Positions 52,960 through 63,151 of a stretch of DNA of 64,000 nucleotides are shown in pieces. The notes under the pieces were generated by a model. It did no database searches. It was not told where the DNA came from and saw only the letters and a program-made list of their open reading frames with translations. The stretch spans positions 62,001-126,000 of the forward strand of contig NZ_SNZE01000003.1 in the NCBI RefSeq assembly GCF_004363775.1. Reading direction: 5' to 3'. The stretch comes from Hydromonas duriensis (GTDB taxonomy: Bacteria; Pseudomonadota; Gammaproteobacteria; Burkholderiales; Burkholderiaceae). How positions within the stretch are numbered: the stretch's first letter is position 1; every line of letters starts with the position of its first letter. The translations under genes were made by a program, and so were the position numbers.

Positions 52960-54111
52960 ATGAATTTAACCCATACGGCGTCTTTTGTTGAATGGATGGA
53001 AAACGATGAGCTGCAACGTGCGGTTTGGCACTCAGAAAATGGAGCACCTGCGCCTAAGCGTATTGTCATTGCAAATGATGCCACGCCTGCAGATGTGGCC
53101 TACCGATTGGCCTGCGAAGGAACGGCTTTACTTTGGCGCGGCGATTATCAAAATGCTCGACAATTATTGCAAGCATTGACCCGTCGCATCGACAAGCGGC
53201 CTAAAAAAAGTAAAACAGACATTGATGCGAAAACGGCTTTTCATTTGCACCGTCAAGCACAAGCTCAACGCGCCCGAATTTTAGGCATGTTGTTGTTGCC
53301 TTTAAACGGTGATTTCAGCATCCCGCTGCGCCGCGCCCCAGATGTGAGCGAGGCTTGCCAACAGGCCTATGGCGCACGTCATGACGGCCAGACGACTTTA
53401 GTTTCTTTGCGAGAAATTTTGGGTGTCATCGGTGCGCATCAGTGGCGTACAAAAGGCGTTGAAATCAATGCGCTTGGTGGTCGTATCCATCCGTATTACG
53501 GCGTTTTTTCGCCCGTGCGTGGCGAGTACATCGACTTGGTCGCGCAGGCTAAATTACCCAGCACAGAGCTGGCATTTGACATCGGTACAGGAACGGGCGT
53601 GCTCGCTGTGCTATTGGCGCAAAAGGGCGTGCAGCGCATTGTCGCGACCGACATGAGTTTAAATGCGTTGGCATGTGCAGCGGAGAATATTCATCGTTTC
53701 GCTTTAAACCCGTCAATTGAATTGAAGCACACCGACTTATTTCCAGAAGGGCGCGCCCCTTTAATTGTGTGCAACCCGCCGTGGCTGCCCGCACGACCAA
53801 ACGCGGCGATTGAGTTTGCTTTGTACGATGACAACAGTCAAATGCTCAAAGGTTTTTTAAATGGTTTGAGCGCACACTTAACTGTTGACGGAGAGGCATT
53901 TCTGATTTTGTCGGACTTGGCGGAGCACTTGGCCTTGCGTTCTCGTGCAGAATTATTAAGCTGGTTTGTCGAAGCAGGCGTTGAAGTCATCGCCCGTCAT
54001 GATGCGCGGCCGCAACATGCGAAAGCCTTTGATAAAAACGACCCCTTGCATCTGGCTCGCTCAAAAGAAGTGACTTCGCTATGGCGGCTTCGCTTGGTCG
54101 ATGCGCCATGA
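52960..54111 (+). CDS. Class I SAM-dependent methyltransferase (PrmC/RlmG-like)
   Basis: 383 residues from ATG 52960; the longer frame runs back through the rne terminator. An N-terminal helical part (about 1-150) precedes the methyltransferase core: FDIGTGTGVLAVLLA (about 207-221, motif I), ATDMSLNALACAA (motif II) and VCNPPWLPA (motif IV, N-P-P-W), the N-P-P-(Y/W) pattern of enzymes that modify glutamine or planar-nitrogen groups in proteins or bases. The substrate is unknown; release-factor and ribosomal protein or rRNA modification are the main possibilities. Confidence 0.82.
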   Translation: MNLTHTASFVEWMENDELQRAVWHSENGAPAPKRIVIANDATPADVAYRLACEGTALLWRGDYQNARQLLQALTRRIDKRPKKSKTDIDAKTAFHLHRQAQAQRARILGMLLLPLNGDFSIPLRRAPDVSEACQQAYGARHDGQTTLVSLREILGVIGAHQWRTKGVEINALGGRIHPYYGVFSPVRGEYIDLVAQAKLPSTELAFDIGTGTGVLAVLLAQKGVQRIVATDMSLNALACAAENIHRFALNPSIELKHTDLFPEGRAPLIVCNPPWLPARPNAAIEFALYDDNSQMLKGFLNGLSAHLTVDGEAFLILSDLAEHLALRSRAELLSWFVEAGVEVIARHDARPQHAKAFDKNDPLHLARSKEVTSLWRLRLVDAP

Positions 54112-54143
54112 AAAAAGCCCATCACATGCGATGGGCTTTTTTT
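54111..54143. terminator. Bidirectional terminator
   Basis: AAAAAAGCCCATC pairs with GATGGGCTTTTTTT (loop about 6 nt). It overlaps the methyltransferase stop and serves the convergent ABC substrate-binding gene as well. Confidence 0.88.
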
Positions 54144-54171
54144 GAGACAAATGCGGCTTAACCTCGTGGCA

Positions 54172-55362
54172 TTATTTAATTTTATCCACGGGTACAAACG
54201 CTTTATTTTTCTCTTCCAAAATAGTGATGACGGTGTCTTTACGCTCGCCTGTGGCATCATCAAAAGCAATTGGACCGCTCAAGCCAGTTAAGGTCAAGCC
54301 TTTCATTGCGGCAGCGACTTTGGCGCGGTCTGTTGAGCCTGCTTTTTTAACTGCAGCGATGGCAGTGTAAACCCCATCATAGTACAACGGTGCGTAGGCT
54401 TGGACGGTTTGTCCAGGGAAGCGTTTTTCAAAGTTCGCTTTGAATGTTGCGCCATCTTTCATGTCCGCCAACGATAAGCCTGTTGCTGAACAAATGGTAC
54501 CAGACGCCGCTGTGCCTGCGAGTTTGAGGTAGTTGTCTGTGCACACGGCATCAGGCATCAAGAATGCGGCTTTGATGCCCAATTCGCGAGCCTGTTTAAC
54601 TAAAGATGCCGCCGTGTCATCATAACCGCCCCACATGATGGCATCGACATTTGATGCTTTAATTTTAGTCAATACGCTTTTGAAGTCAGTGGTTTTATCT
54701 GTGGCAGACTCATGGGTGGCGATTGTCATGCCTGCTTCTTTGGCTGTTTTTTCTACTTGGTCGGCTAAGCCTTTGCCGTAAGCAGTGGCATCATCAAAAA
54801 TTGCAATGGTTTTATAGCCTTTCTTCTGAGCATAAGCCGCTAAAGCAGGGCCTTGCTTACCATCATGGCTCGCCATGCGGTAAACCATTGGGATACCGCC
54901 TTCACCTTTGGTGGCCTTGAGGGTGACATCTGGGTTACTGCTCACGGTGAATGAAACGAGGTTGGCTTTGGCATAGATGGGTTCAGCGACCATCGTCACG
55001 CCTGAGTTGTAATGACCCACTACAGCTGAAATGCTTTTGTCATCAGCGATTTTTTGCGCAACAGTTGTGCCCTGTTTTGGGTCGCCTGCATCATCTTCGA
55101 CGACCAACTCGATCATGTATTTTTTACCTCCAATATCAACGCCACCTTTGGCATTGATTTCTTCAACGGCCAAGCGCGCACCGCTTTCGTTGTCTTTACC
55201 AACAGTCGCTTGACCACCTGACATGGGCGATGCCGTGGCGATTTTAATCACGCCAGCACCTGCGGGGGTGTCCGCTTTTTTCTCGTCTTTTGCACCACCA
55301 CAAGCCGCTAGCGCAAAAGTAGCCACGAGTGCTGTTGTCAGGCTTAATTTTTTAAATATCAT
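54172..55362 (-). CDS. ABC transporter substrate-binding lipoprotein (LivK/LIV-BP type), copy 1
   Basis: 396 residues. The lipoprotein signal ends ALAACGG (lipidated Cys about 21). The mature part is a type I periplasmic-binding fold: IKIATASPMSGGQATVGKDN at its start, VVGHYNSGVTMVAEPIYA, MWGGYDDTAASLVKQARELG and MPDAVCTDNY ... GTICSAT with a probable disulfide pair. Binds branched-chain or similar amino acids for import. SD GGAGACT. No permease or ATPase genes in the window, so it must serve transport proteins encoded elsewhere. It is about as long as copy 2 and very like it. Confidence 0.92.
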   Translation of the reverse strand: MIFKKLSLTTALVATFALAACGGAKDEKKADTPAGAGVIKIATASPMSGGQATVGKDNESGARLAVEEINAKGGVDIGGKKYMIELVVEDDAGDPKQGTTVAQKIADDKSISAVVGHYNSGVTMVAEPIYAKANLVSFTVSSNPDVTLKATKGEGGIPMVYRMASHDGKQGPALAAYAQKKGYKTIAIFDDATAYGKGLADQVEKTAKEAGMTIATHESATDKTTDFKSVLTKIKASNVDAIMWGGYDDTAASLVKQARELGIKAAFLMPDAVCTDNYLKLAGTAASGTICSATGLSLADMKDGATFKANFEKRFPGQTVQAYAPLYYDGVYTAIAAVKKAGSTDRAKVAAAMKGLTLTGLSGPIAFDDATGERKDTVITILEEKNKAFVPVDKIK

Positions 55363-55566
55363 ACCAGTCTCCTATTTAAGGTGTGTTGCCCAAGTGGGCT
55401 TAATAAAAAATACAGCAGTTTTATTTTAGAACGCCTAAATTCATATTAAATATGGTTTAAATCGCTCATGTCAAAATTTAATTTGATTCTTTTGATTTGC
55501 CCTCAATTAAATATTCTACCTAAATTTTACCCGCTCTGGCGCGGGTCGTTCGAGTAATATAATTAT

Positions 55567-55596
55567 AAAAACCGCCAAATACAATTTAGCGGTTTT
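55567..55596 (-). terminator. Terminator after substrate-binding copy 2
   Basis: AAAACCGC(T)AAAT / ATTTGGCGGTTTT stem with one mismatch, followed by TTTTATAATT on the minus strand; 18 bases past the copy 2 stop. Confidence 0.75.
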
Positions 55597-55613
55597 AGGT
55601 GAGATGCAGCAGC

Positions 55614-56804
55614 TTATTTGATTTTATCAACGGGGACAAAGGCTTTGCCCTTCTCTTCTAAAATTGTAATCACGGTGTCTTTACGCTCACCCGTCGCATC
55701 ATCAAAAGCAATTGAACCACTTAAACCCGTGGCTTGAATGCCTTTCATCGCAGCGGCCACTTTGGTAGGTTCTGTTGAACCTGCTTTTTTAATGGCTTCA
55801 ACCAACGTTAAAACGGCATCATAAGCGAATGGCGCAAATCCTTGTACCTTTTGACCCGCAAAACGTTTTTCAAATCGTTCTTTAAAAGCAGCCCCCTCTT
55901 TCATTTCTTGCAATGGCACGCCCGTCACTGAACAAATCGTCCCCTCGGCGGCGGTTCCCGCCAGCGAAATATAGTTGTCGGTGCACACAGCATCGGGCAT
56001 CAACAGTACCGATTTGATACCCAGCTCACGCGCTTGCTTGGCGAATGTGGCGGCCGTGTCGTCCAAGCCGCCCCACATGACGGCATCTGGGTTGCTTGCT
56101 TTCACTTTGGTTAAAATGTTTTTAAAATCAGTTGTTTGCGCGGTGGCTGCGTCATGCGATACCACACTCAAACCCAGCTCTTTGGCTTTTTTCTCAACTT
56201 GGTCGGCCATGCCTTTACCATAAGTGGTTGCATCATCGACGATGGCAATATTCTTAAAGCCTTTTTTGTGGGCATAAGTGGCTAAAGCAGGGCCTTGCAT
56301 CGCGTCATGTGCGACCATGCGATACATCATCGTTAAGCCGCCCTCGCCTTTACTGGCTTTAATCGTCACGTCTGGATTGGTGGCTGATGGTGTGATTGTC
56401 ACCAAGCCAGCTTTAGCGTAGATGGGTTGTGCGGCCATCGTCACGCCTGAATTGTAATGCCCGATGACGGCGGTGATGGTTTTGTCATCCACCACTTTTT
56501 GTGCTGCAATTGTGCCTTGTTTTGGGTCGGCGGCATCGTCTTCCGACACCAGTTCAAGCATGTATTTTTTGCCGCCAATGTCCACGCCGCCCTTGGCATT
56601 CACTTCTTCAACAGCCAATAATGCACCGCTTTGGTTGTCTTTACCAGCATTGGCAGTGCCGCCTGATAATGGGCTAACGCTGGCAATTTTAATCACATTG
56701 CCTGTGTTTGTACCCATTGGTTTTTTCTCATCTTTTGCGCCACAAGCGGCTAAAACAATGGCAGAGGCCACTGCTGTCATCGTGCTCAATTTTTTGATTA
56801 ACAT
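55614..56804 (-). CDS. ABC transporter substrate-binding lipoprotein (LivK type), copy 2
   Basis: 396 residues, same length as copy 1 and closely similar throughout. Lipobox VLAACG (Cys about 21); IKIASVSPLSGGTANAGKDN, VIGHYNSGVTMAAQPIYA, MWGGLDDTAATFAKQARELG, MPDAVCTDNY and GTICSVTGV. SD GGAGACT identical in form to copy 1. Differences cluster around the ligand cleft (for example PSATNPDV against SSNPDV and the GFAPFAYD region), suggesting related but different ligands. Each copy has its own terminator. Confidence 0.92.
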   Translation of the reverse strand: MLIKKLSTMTAVASAIVLAACGAKDEKKPMGTNTGNVIKIASVSPLSGGTANAGKDNQSGALLAVEEVNAKGGVDIGGKKYMLELVSEDDAADPKQGTIAAQKVVDDKTITAVIGHYNSGVTMAAQPIYAKAGLVTITPSATNPDVTIKASKGEGGLTMMYRMVAHDAMQGPALATYAHKKGFKNIAIVDDATTYGKGMADQVEKKAKELGLSVVSHDAATAQTTDFKNILTKVKASNPDAVMWGGLDDTAATFAKQARELGIKSVLLMPDAVCTDNYISLAGTAAEGTICSVTGVPLQEMKEGAAFKERFEKRFAGQKVQGFAPFAYDAVLTLVEAIKKAGSTEPTKVAAAMKGIQATGLSGSIAFDDATGERKDTVITILEEKGKAFVPVDKIK

Positions 56805-56927
56805 GGAAGTCTCCTAAAGTGTGATACTGTTTTTATAAAGGTGCTGCACACTCATTGTAAAACCACTGTAAATAAATAAAATACCTTTTTGATTAAAATC
56901 GTATTTGTACACGTTTATGGTGTGCCA

Positions 56928-57797
56928 TCAGTCAGTCATCCGTTGTACGAGAAAGTCTAAAAATACACGAACCTTGGCGGGCAGTAATCGGGTTGTGGTG
57001 AGCGCATAGACCGAAGCGTTGGGAGGCGACCACTCGGGTAACACACGCACCAGCTTGCCATTGAGTACGTCGGCCTTGGCCCATGTTTCGGTGGAGCGAA
57101 AAATACCTGCGCCATCAATGGCCAATTGGCGCAGCATGCCAATATTGTTGACAATAAATTGCCCATTGACGTCAACAACTCGTCTATCGTCATTTTGAGT
57201 TAGCGTCCATGGTGCATCGTTCATCCGTAAACAATCATGCGCGAGTAAGTCCTCGGGGGTTGTTGGTGTACCACGTTCTGCTAAATACTCGGGGGATGCA
57301 AACAAAGCACAGCTAAAATTGGCAATATTTCGCGCGATTAAATCGCTTTCTTTAGGCGTGTTCATGCGAATGGCGATGTCGATAGAGTCGGTGAACATGT
57401 TGGCTTTTTTGGAGGTTAAATCCAAGTCAAGCTCTATTTTTGGATACTGTTTTGTAAAATCCACCAAAATTGTATTGAGGTACAAGACGCTGAAATCAAC
57501 GGGTAAAGAGGCTCGAATCAATCCACTGGGTTGCGTTCTCATTTCGGTTAATTCGGTGTGTGCCAATTGGGCTTCTTGGATGATGCGCGTGCAGCGCTCA
57601 AAATACATCTGCCCCCCTTCGGTGAGTTCAACGCGACGAGTGGTACGATTGAATAATCGCAGTCCGACATCACGTTCTAATTCTGAAATCCGCCGTGACA
57701 CCGTTGAATTGGGCATGTCCAATATCTCTGCTGCGCGGCGAAAGCTTTTGGCTTTAGCCACTTCGGTAAAAATGTGCATGTTTTTAAAAATTTCCAT
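56928..57797 (-). CDS. LysR-family transcriptional regulator
   Basis: 289 residues from ATG 57797 (TTG 27 bases upstream discarded). N-terminal winged helix-turn-helix FTEVAKAKSFRRAAEILDMP followed by STVSRRISELERDVGLRLFN (about 10-50), then the two-lobed effector domain. Divergent from the membrane protein/ene-reductase pair with a 115-base shared region, the usual arrangement of LysR regulators controlling their neighbours. The expected ligand is an oxidised or electrophilic compound, from the identity of the ene-reductase only. Confidence 0.92.
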   Translation of the reverse strand: MEIFKNMHIFTEVAKAKSFRRAAEILDMPNSTVSRRISELERDVGLRLFNRTTRRVELTEGGQMYFERCTRIIQEAQLAHTELTEMRTQPSGLIRASLPVDFSVLYLNTILVDFTKQYPKIELDLDLTSKKANMFTDSIDIAIRMNTPKESDLIARNIANFSCALFASPEYLAERGTPTTPEDLLAHDCLRMNDAPWTLTQNDDRRVVDVNGQFIVNNIGMLRQLAIDGAGIFRSTETWAKADVLNGKLVRVLPEWSPPNASVYALTTTRLLPAKVRVFLDFLVQRMTD

Positions 57798-57912
57798 ATC
57801 AATATTGTACCGTTTATGGAGCAATTAATTTCATTTTAATGTCTTTATCCCAATGTTTCTCGTATTTATAATCAAGCTCTTTGTTTGATTTTTATTTTTA
57901 GAAGGAGTCTGT

Positions 57913-58398
57913 ATGAACAAAAACACACGACCAGCGGTTGGTTTAGCGGCCAAAATAGGAGCCGCATTGTTTGTTTTATGGGGTATTTTGCACATTTGGG
58001 TTGGCTTTGAGGGTGCTCATCAATACCTATTGGGTAATGTTCAAAATCAATGGAATATGGTGATTGGTGGCGTGAACGCCCCACGAGCGGCCTTTCAACA
58101 CACTACGGATGCCATGACGGCACATGCGCAATCACAATTGATTCTGAATTTTTGTATTGATGTTGCAGGCTATGGGGTACTTGGCATGATTGTTGCGGCC
58201 ATGATTTGGCGAACAGGCTCTTGGCGCGCGTATTTTATAGGCTTGCTTGTTATTGGTATTGCGGATTTGGCTTTCTTATTTTCGTTGGTTACATCTGGAA
58301 TTATCGAGGCCAATATACCCACCATCAGTGGGCCAATCATTTGGTTCTTGGCCATTGCCATTACGCCGTTTGGTATGCCCTCTCTGCGACAAAAATAA
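57913..58398 (+). CDS. Four-helix membrane protein of unknown function
   Basis: 161 residues with four hydrophobic segments (about 13-33, 74-98, 104-127, 132-152) separated by short loops; the first loop is largest (GFEGAHQYLLGNVQNQWNMV, about 32-75) and probably periplasmic, with a conserved-looking Asn/His/Trp content. A clear Shine-Dalgarno (GAAGGAG) precedes ATG 57913. I do not recognise the family. It is in one transcription unit with the ene-reductase, 46 bases before it, and divergent from a LysR gene, so a role in the same response is likely. Confidence 0.75.
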   Translation: MNKNTRPAVGLAAKIGAALFVLWGILHIWVGFEGAHQYLLGNVQNQWNMVIGGVNAPRAAFQHTTDAMTAHAQSQLILNFCIDVAGYGVLGMIVAAMIWRTGSWRAYFIGLLVIGIADLAFLFSLVTSGIIEANIPTISGPIIWFLAIAITPFGMPSLRQK

Positions 58399-58444
58399 AT
58401 CCATGCTATTGTTTCACCTCAATAAAGACAAAAAAAGGAACCAA

Positions 58445-59527
58445 ATGAACACCACACATTTATTTCAACCATTGCAGATGGGTGCGCATACTTTAAAAAA
58501 TCGCATGTTGATGGCCCCTTTGACCCGTGCGCGTGCAGGTTTTGAGCACATCCCCAATGATTTAATGGCGGAACACTATGCTCAACGTGCCAGCTCGGGA
58601 TTGATTGTGACTGAATGCACCATGATTGCGCCCAATATTTCTGCGTTCGCCGCAGAGCCAGGGATTTATTCCGACGAGCAAATCGCGGGTTGGAAAAAAG
58701 TCACGGATGCCGTTCACGCTAAAGGTGGCAAGATTTTCATGCAAATTTGGCACGCGGGTCGCGCCGCACATCCATTGCTCAATGGTGGTATAGAACCTGT
58801 TGCACCGAGCGCATTGGCGATTCAAGATGAAGTGCACACGCCAGAAGGTAAAAAACCACATGCCGTGCCACGTGAATTACAAGTGAATGAAATGCCTGCG
58901 ATTGTGGCTGCATTTGCTCAGGCCGCAAAAAATGCCATTGCGGCAGGTTTTGACGGTGTTGAGGTGCACGCCGCGAACGGCTACTTGTTGGACGAGTTTT
59001 TACGCGATGGCGCGAATAAGCGCACGGACAATTATGGCGGCTCGTTAGAAAATCGCGCACGTTTGTTGTTTGAAGTTTTGACGGCAGTGACTGCAGCGAT
59101 TGGCAGTGATCGCGTGGGCGTGCGCATTTCGCCGCTGAACAGCTACAACAGCATGGTCGACAGCGACCCCGTTGCTTTAACGACTTTCCTTGCACAGCGT
59201 TTAAACGAGTTTAATTTGGCATATTTGCACTTAATGCGCGCTGATTTTTTCCAAGCGCAACATGGCGATGTGGTCACGCCTGCTCGTGAGCATTTCAAAG
59301 GCACTTTAATCAGCAATATGGGCTATAGCGCGGAAGAAGCCGAACAAGCGATTGCGGAGGGTAAGGTCGATGCGGTGGCGTTCGGCACGGCATTCTTGGC
59401 GAATCCTGATTTTCCTGCGCGTGTGAAAGCGGGTGCACCTTTAAATGCACCGAACCCAGCGACTTTTTACACGCCTGGCGCAGAGGGCTATACCGATTAC
59501 CCAGTGATGGAAGCGCAATTGGCGTGA
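58445..59527 (+). CDS. nemA: Old yellow enzyme family alkene reductase
   Basis: 360 residues from ATG 58445 (AAAGGA upstream; the longer frame overlaps the membrane gene). FMN-dependent ene-reductase fold: LFQPLQMGAHTLKNRMLMAP (N-terminal), FMQIWHAGRAAHP with the active-site region, GFDGVEVHAANGYLLDEFLR (the His-x-x-Asn substrate pair), DNYGGSLENRARL and the C-terminal AFGTAFLANPDFPARV. It reduces activated C=C bonds of electrophiles such as N-ethylmaleimide. Followed by a strong terminator. Confidence 0.95.
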   Translation: MNTTHLFQPLQMGAHTLKNRMLMAPLTRARAGFEHIPNDLMAEHYAQRASSGLIVTECTMIAPNISAFAAEPGIYSDEQIAGWKKVTDAVHAKGGKIFMQIWHAGRAAHPLLNGGIEPVAPSALAIQDEVHTPEGKKPHAVPRELQVNEMPAIVAAFAQAAKNAIAAGFDGVEVHAANGYLLDEFLRDGANKRTDNYGGSLENRARLLFEVLTAVTAAIGSDRVGVRISPLNSYNSMVDSDPVALTTFLAQRLNEFNLAYLHLMRADFFQAQHGDVVTPAREHFKGTLISNMGYSAEEAEQAIAEGKVDAVAFGTAFLANPDFPARVKAGAPLNAPNPATFYTPGAEGYTDYPVMEAQLA

Positions 59528-59562
59528 TTGGGTGATGAATTGGTGCACGCAATTAAAGTGCT

Positions 59563-59596
59563 AAAAAAACAGCGTGATGTTCACGCTGTTTTTTTT
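59563..59596. terminator. Bidirectional terminator between nemA and corA
   Basis: AAAAAAACAGCGTGA-TGT-TCACGCTGTTTTTTT: 15-bp stem with 3-nt loop, T-tracts on both strands. Confidence 0.92.
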
Positions 59597-59605
59597 ATGT
59601 GATGC

Positions 59606-60721
59606 TCATTTTATGATGTTTTTTTGACTGGTTTTGTCGGCACTGCTTGAATTCAACAGTGCGATAATGCTCGCATCACCGCGCCCGACCAAACGGCGTG
59701 AGCGAAAGTAATACAACAAGCCGCACGTGACCGCCAGCATGCCGCCCATCATCCACCAAAAGCCATTTGGATTGTGCAACCCAGGGATGACATCAAAATT
59801 CATGCCATAAATTCCTGTGAGCAAAGTCAAAGGCCCAAAAATTGCGGATAGAATCGCCAAAAAACGCAGATTTTCATTGGTCTGATGCGCATTGGCTGAA
59901 AAGTGCAATTCAACCGCAGACTTGAGGGCGTTTTCGAGTCGAGCGGCGTGATTTTGCACACGCGTGACGTGCTCCATCAAATCGTTGATGCGCACCATCA
60001 TCATGTCTCGACGTAGCAGCGAATCATGCACGCTCGAGGTCGATGCTTTATCAAGATACTCATCGCGCAGCTCTTGCAAGGCATCGAGTTGCTCCTCGCA
60101 CAGATTGTCCAGTTGATGCAACGCCAGTCGTTCCTTGAGCAGTTGAGACCAGTTGTTAAAACGATGATTGCCTTGTAGCAATAATGTTTGCCACAAATCA
60201 ATGCGCCGAGTCAGTGGCGTACGCAATTCCAAATATTTATCCACCAGCGCATTAATGATGCGCAACATCAAGTCCAGCGAAGACACAGGTTGACGTGAAC
60301 CGTTTGGATTATCAAGGGTTTGAATGATGCGGTTGCGCACCGCATTGAACGTTCGGCTGTCTTTTTCGTGCACCGTAATCAAGGCTTTTTTAGTGATGAT
60401 AAACACCACAGGTGCCGTCGTCAAAGCGGCAGGGTCAAGCGTGACCGTTCCATCGTGTTGGCTGATGAGCTTACGAAACGTTAAAATCTCATAATCGTGC
60501 GTTAAATCAAAAAACGATGGGTGTTGCGTATTTAAAATATCCGTGATGTGAAAATCGTCAATCCGACAACCCACCTGCGCAGCAATATAGTGTTGCCATG
60601 CGGTCGAATCTTGCGCGACATCTTCGCGCAAAGCATCAATCCAAACAAATTCTTGAGTGATGTGTTCACCATTGGGGCGCAAGGGGTGTTGGCTCGCGGC
60701 ATTGAAAGTCAGCATGTCCAT
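59606..60721 (-). CDS. corA: CorA-family magnesium/cation transporter
   Basis: 371 residues. A cytoplasmic N-terminal domain (about 1-290, long helices such as LEELRDEYLDKASTSSVHDS) is followed by two C-terminal membrane helices. The pore motif YGMNF in GIYGMNFDVIPGLHNPNGFW gives the G-M-N selectivity filter between the helices. The ATG at 60721 is used; the second Met six bases on is an alternative. It would import Mg2+ (or Co2+/Ni2+) as a pentamer. Tail to tail with nemA; 3 bases after gloA. Confidence 0.92.
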   Translation of the reverse strand: MDMLTFNAASQHPLRPNGEHITQEFVWIDALREDVAQDSTAWQHYIAAQVGCRIDDFHITDILNTQHPSFFDLTHDYEILTFRKLISQHDGTVTLDPAALTTAPVVFIITKKALITVHEKDSRTFNAVRNRIIQTLDNPNGSRQPVSSLDLMLRIINALVDKYLELRTPLTRRIDLWQTLLLQGNHRFNNWSQLLKERLALHQLDNLCEEQLDALQELRDEYLDKASTSSVHDSLLRRDMMMVRINDLMEHVTRVQNHAARLENALKSAVELHFSANAHQTNENLRFLAILSAIFGPLTLLTGIYGMNFDVIPGLHNPNGFWWMMGGMLAVTCGLLYYFRSRRLVGRGDASIIALLNSSSADKTSQKNIIK

Positions 60722-60723
60722 AT

Positions 60724-62186
<1,463 letters not shown>

Positions 62187-62202
62187 TTAGAGTGAAAAAT
62201 CA

Positions 62203-62862
62203 TTAGCAAAAAAATAATTTTTTGTGAGTGCAGCAAGTTAGAGCATCAATGGTAAGGTTGTTATGCTCGTGCTTTGCCCAGCATAACGAAGCTAGAATAT
62301 CGGCTGCCTGAATTCCTAAATGGTTTTTGCTATCGTATGGGGTTGTGTTTAGAATGGTAGGGTAGGTGTTTGCTGTGTCAGCTTTAATGATTGTCTGTTC
62401 CAGTAACATTTGTTCTAAATACTGATGCAATGCATGTTTATAACTTGTTTTAATTGAACGTGAGTCTGGCAAAAAATCGATGATTTTATAAGAAGTCATT
62501 GACTCAACTAGCAGCAATTTAGTCATGTAATTATATAAACCATTAGGGTTTTTCCTGAAGGAGTCATTAACCTTTTTTTTATTAACAGTAATGCTCTTGA
62601 AATAAATTTCTCTGTGTTTTTCATTTAGCTTAACTAAAGCATTCACAAAATTTTGGCGTTCAATAGAGGATAGCTCAACAGACTTTAGTTCGTTTTTTAA
62701 ACAGCGTTTACGGCTTTTATATATGCCACGCACCAACCGTTCCAAATGATGGCTGAGATGGGCTGGTATGATAATCGCCGCCAGTGTCAAAAAACAGCTC
62801 GAACCTAAATTAAAGTTCCATCCAAGATCTCCGCTCTCATCCAAGTAAATGTGTGCGTGCAT
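62203..62862 (-). CDS. DUF3800 protein
   Basis: 219 residues. MHAHIYLDESGDLGWNFN is the DUF3800 start (Y-x-D-E-S-G-D), with later acidic residues in LGIQAADILA (Q-x-A-D), a pattern compatible with a retroviral-integrase/RNase H-like nuclease fold. Members often occur in mobile or defence-related regions but function is not settled. It is AT-rich compared with hemB and gloA, suggesting recent arrival. No obvious partner gene is next to it. The last codons run close to 62203. Confidence 0.85.
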   Translation of the reverse strand: MHAHIYLDESGDLGWNFNLGSSCFLTLAAIIIPAHLSHHLERLVRGIYKSRKRCLKNELKSVELSSIERQNFVNALVKLNEKHREIYFKSITVNKKKVNDSFRKNPNGLYNYMTKLLLVESMTSYKIIDFLPDSRSIKTSYKHALHQYLEQMLLEQTIIKADTANTYPTILNTTPYDSKNHLGIQAADILASLCWAKHEHNNLTIDALTCCTHKKLFFC

Positions 62863-62886
62863 ATTCGTCGCCCTGTTTTTGCATAG

Positions 62887-63025
62887 AAAAACGGCTTCCT
62901 ATGAAGAAGCCGTTTTTGAAAAAGGTGGTGCTCAGATTTGACGTACTCAAAGTACGCTTACGATGATGACGGCATTTGTCGCAAATGACCTGAGCGTTTG
63001 ATTACTTATACCAAACCGTCACTAG
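62887..63025 (-). ncRNA. Candidate small RNA gene
   Basis: Non-coding transcript of about 140 nt predicted on the minus strand. It would start near 63025, fold into a Y shape and end at 62887. Outer stem: GCTCAG (62996-62991) with CTGAGC (62935-62930). Arm 1: CATTTG-CGA-CAAATG (about 62987-62973). Arm 2: CGTACT-TTG-AGTACG (62956-62942). The 3' end is an intrinsic terminator, AAAAACGGCTTC / GAAGCCGTTTTT (12 bp, 7-nt loop, 62917-62887). I do not recognise it as a known RNA family. Confidence 0.6.
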
Positions 63026-63031
63026 GATTTC

Positions 63032-63060
63032 ATTCTAAAGGGAACCCCTTCCCCTGTCAA
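63032..63060 (-). promoter_or_regulatory. Near-consensus sigma70 promoter of the candidate small RNA
   Basis: -35 TTGACA (63060-63055), exactly 17 bases, -10 TAGAAT (63037-63032), with an AT-rich stretch just upstream (63061-63085) that could act as an UP element. One of the best sigma70 matches in the window. Confidence 0.7.
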
Positions 63061-63151
63061 TAAACGCCATTAATAAACGTTACGTTTGGTTGTTGGTATG
63101 CAACGATTCTAGGGGCTTGTAACAGCAACTTTGTACGATTTCATCATCTTC

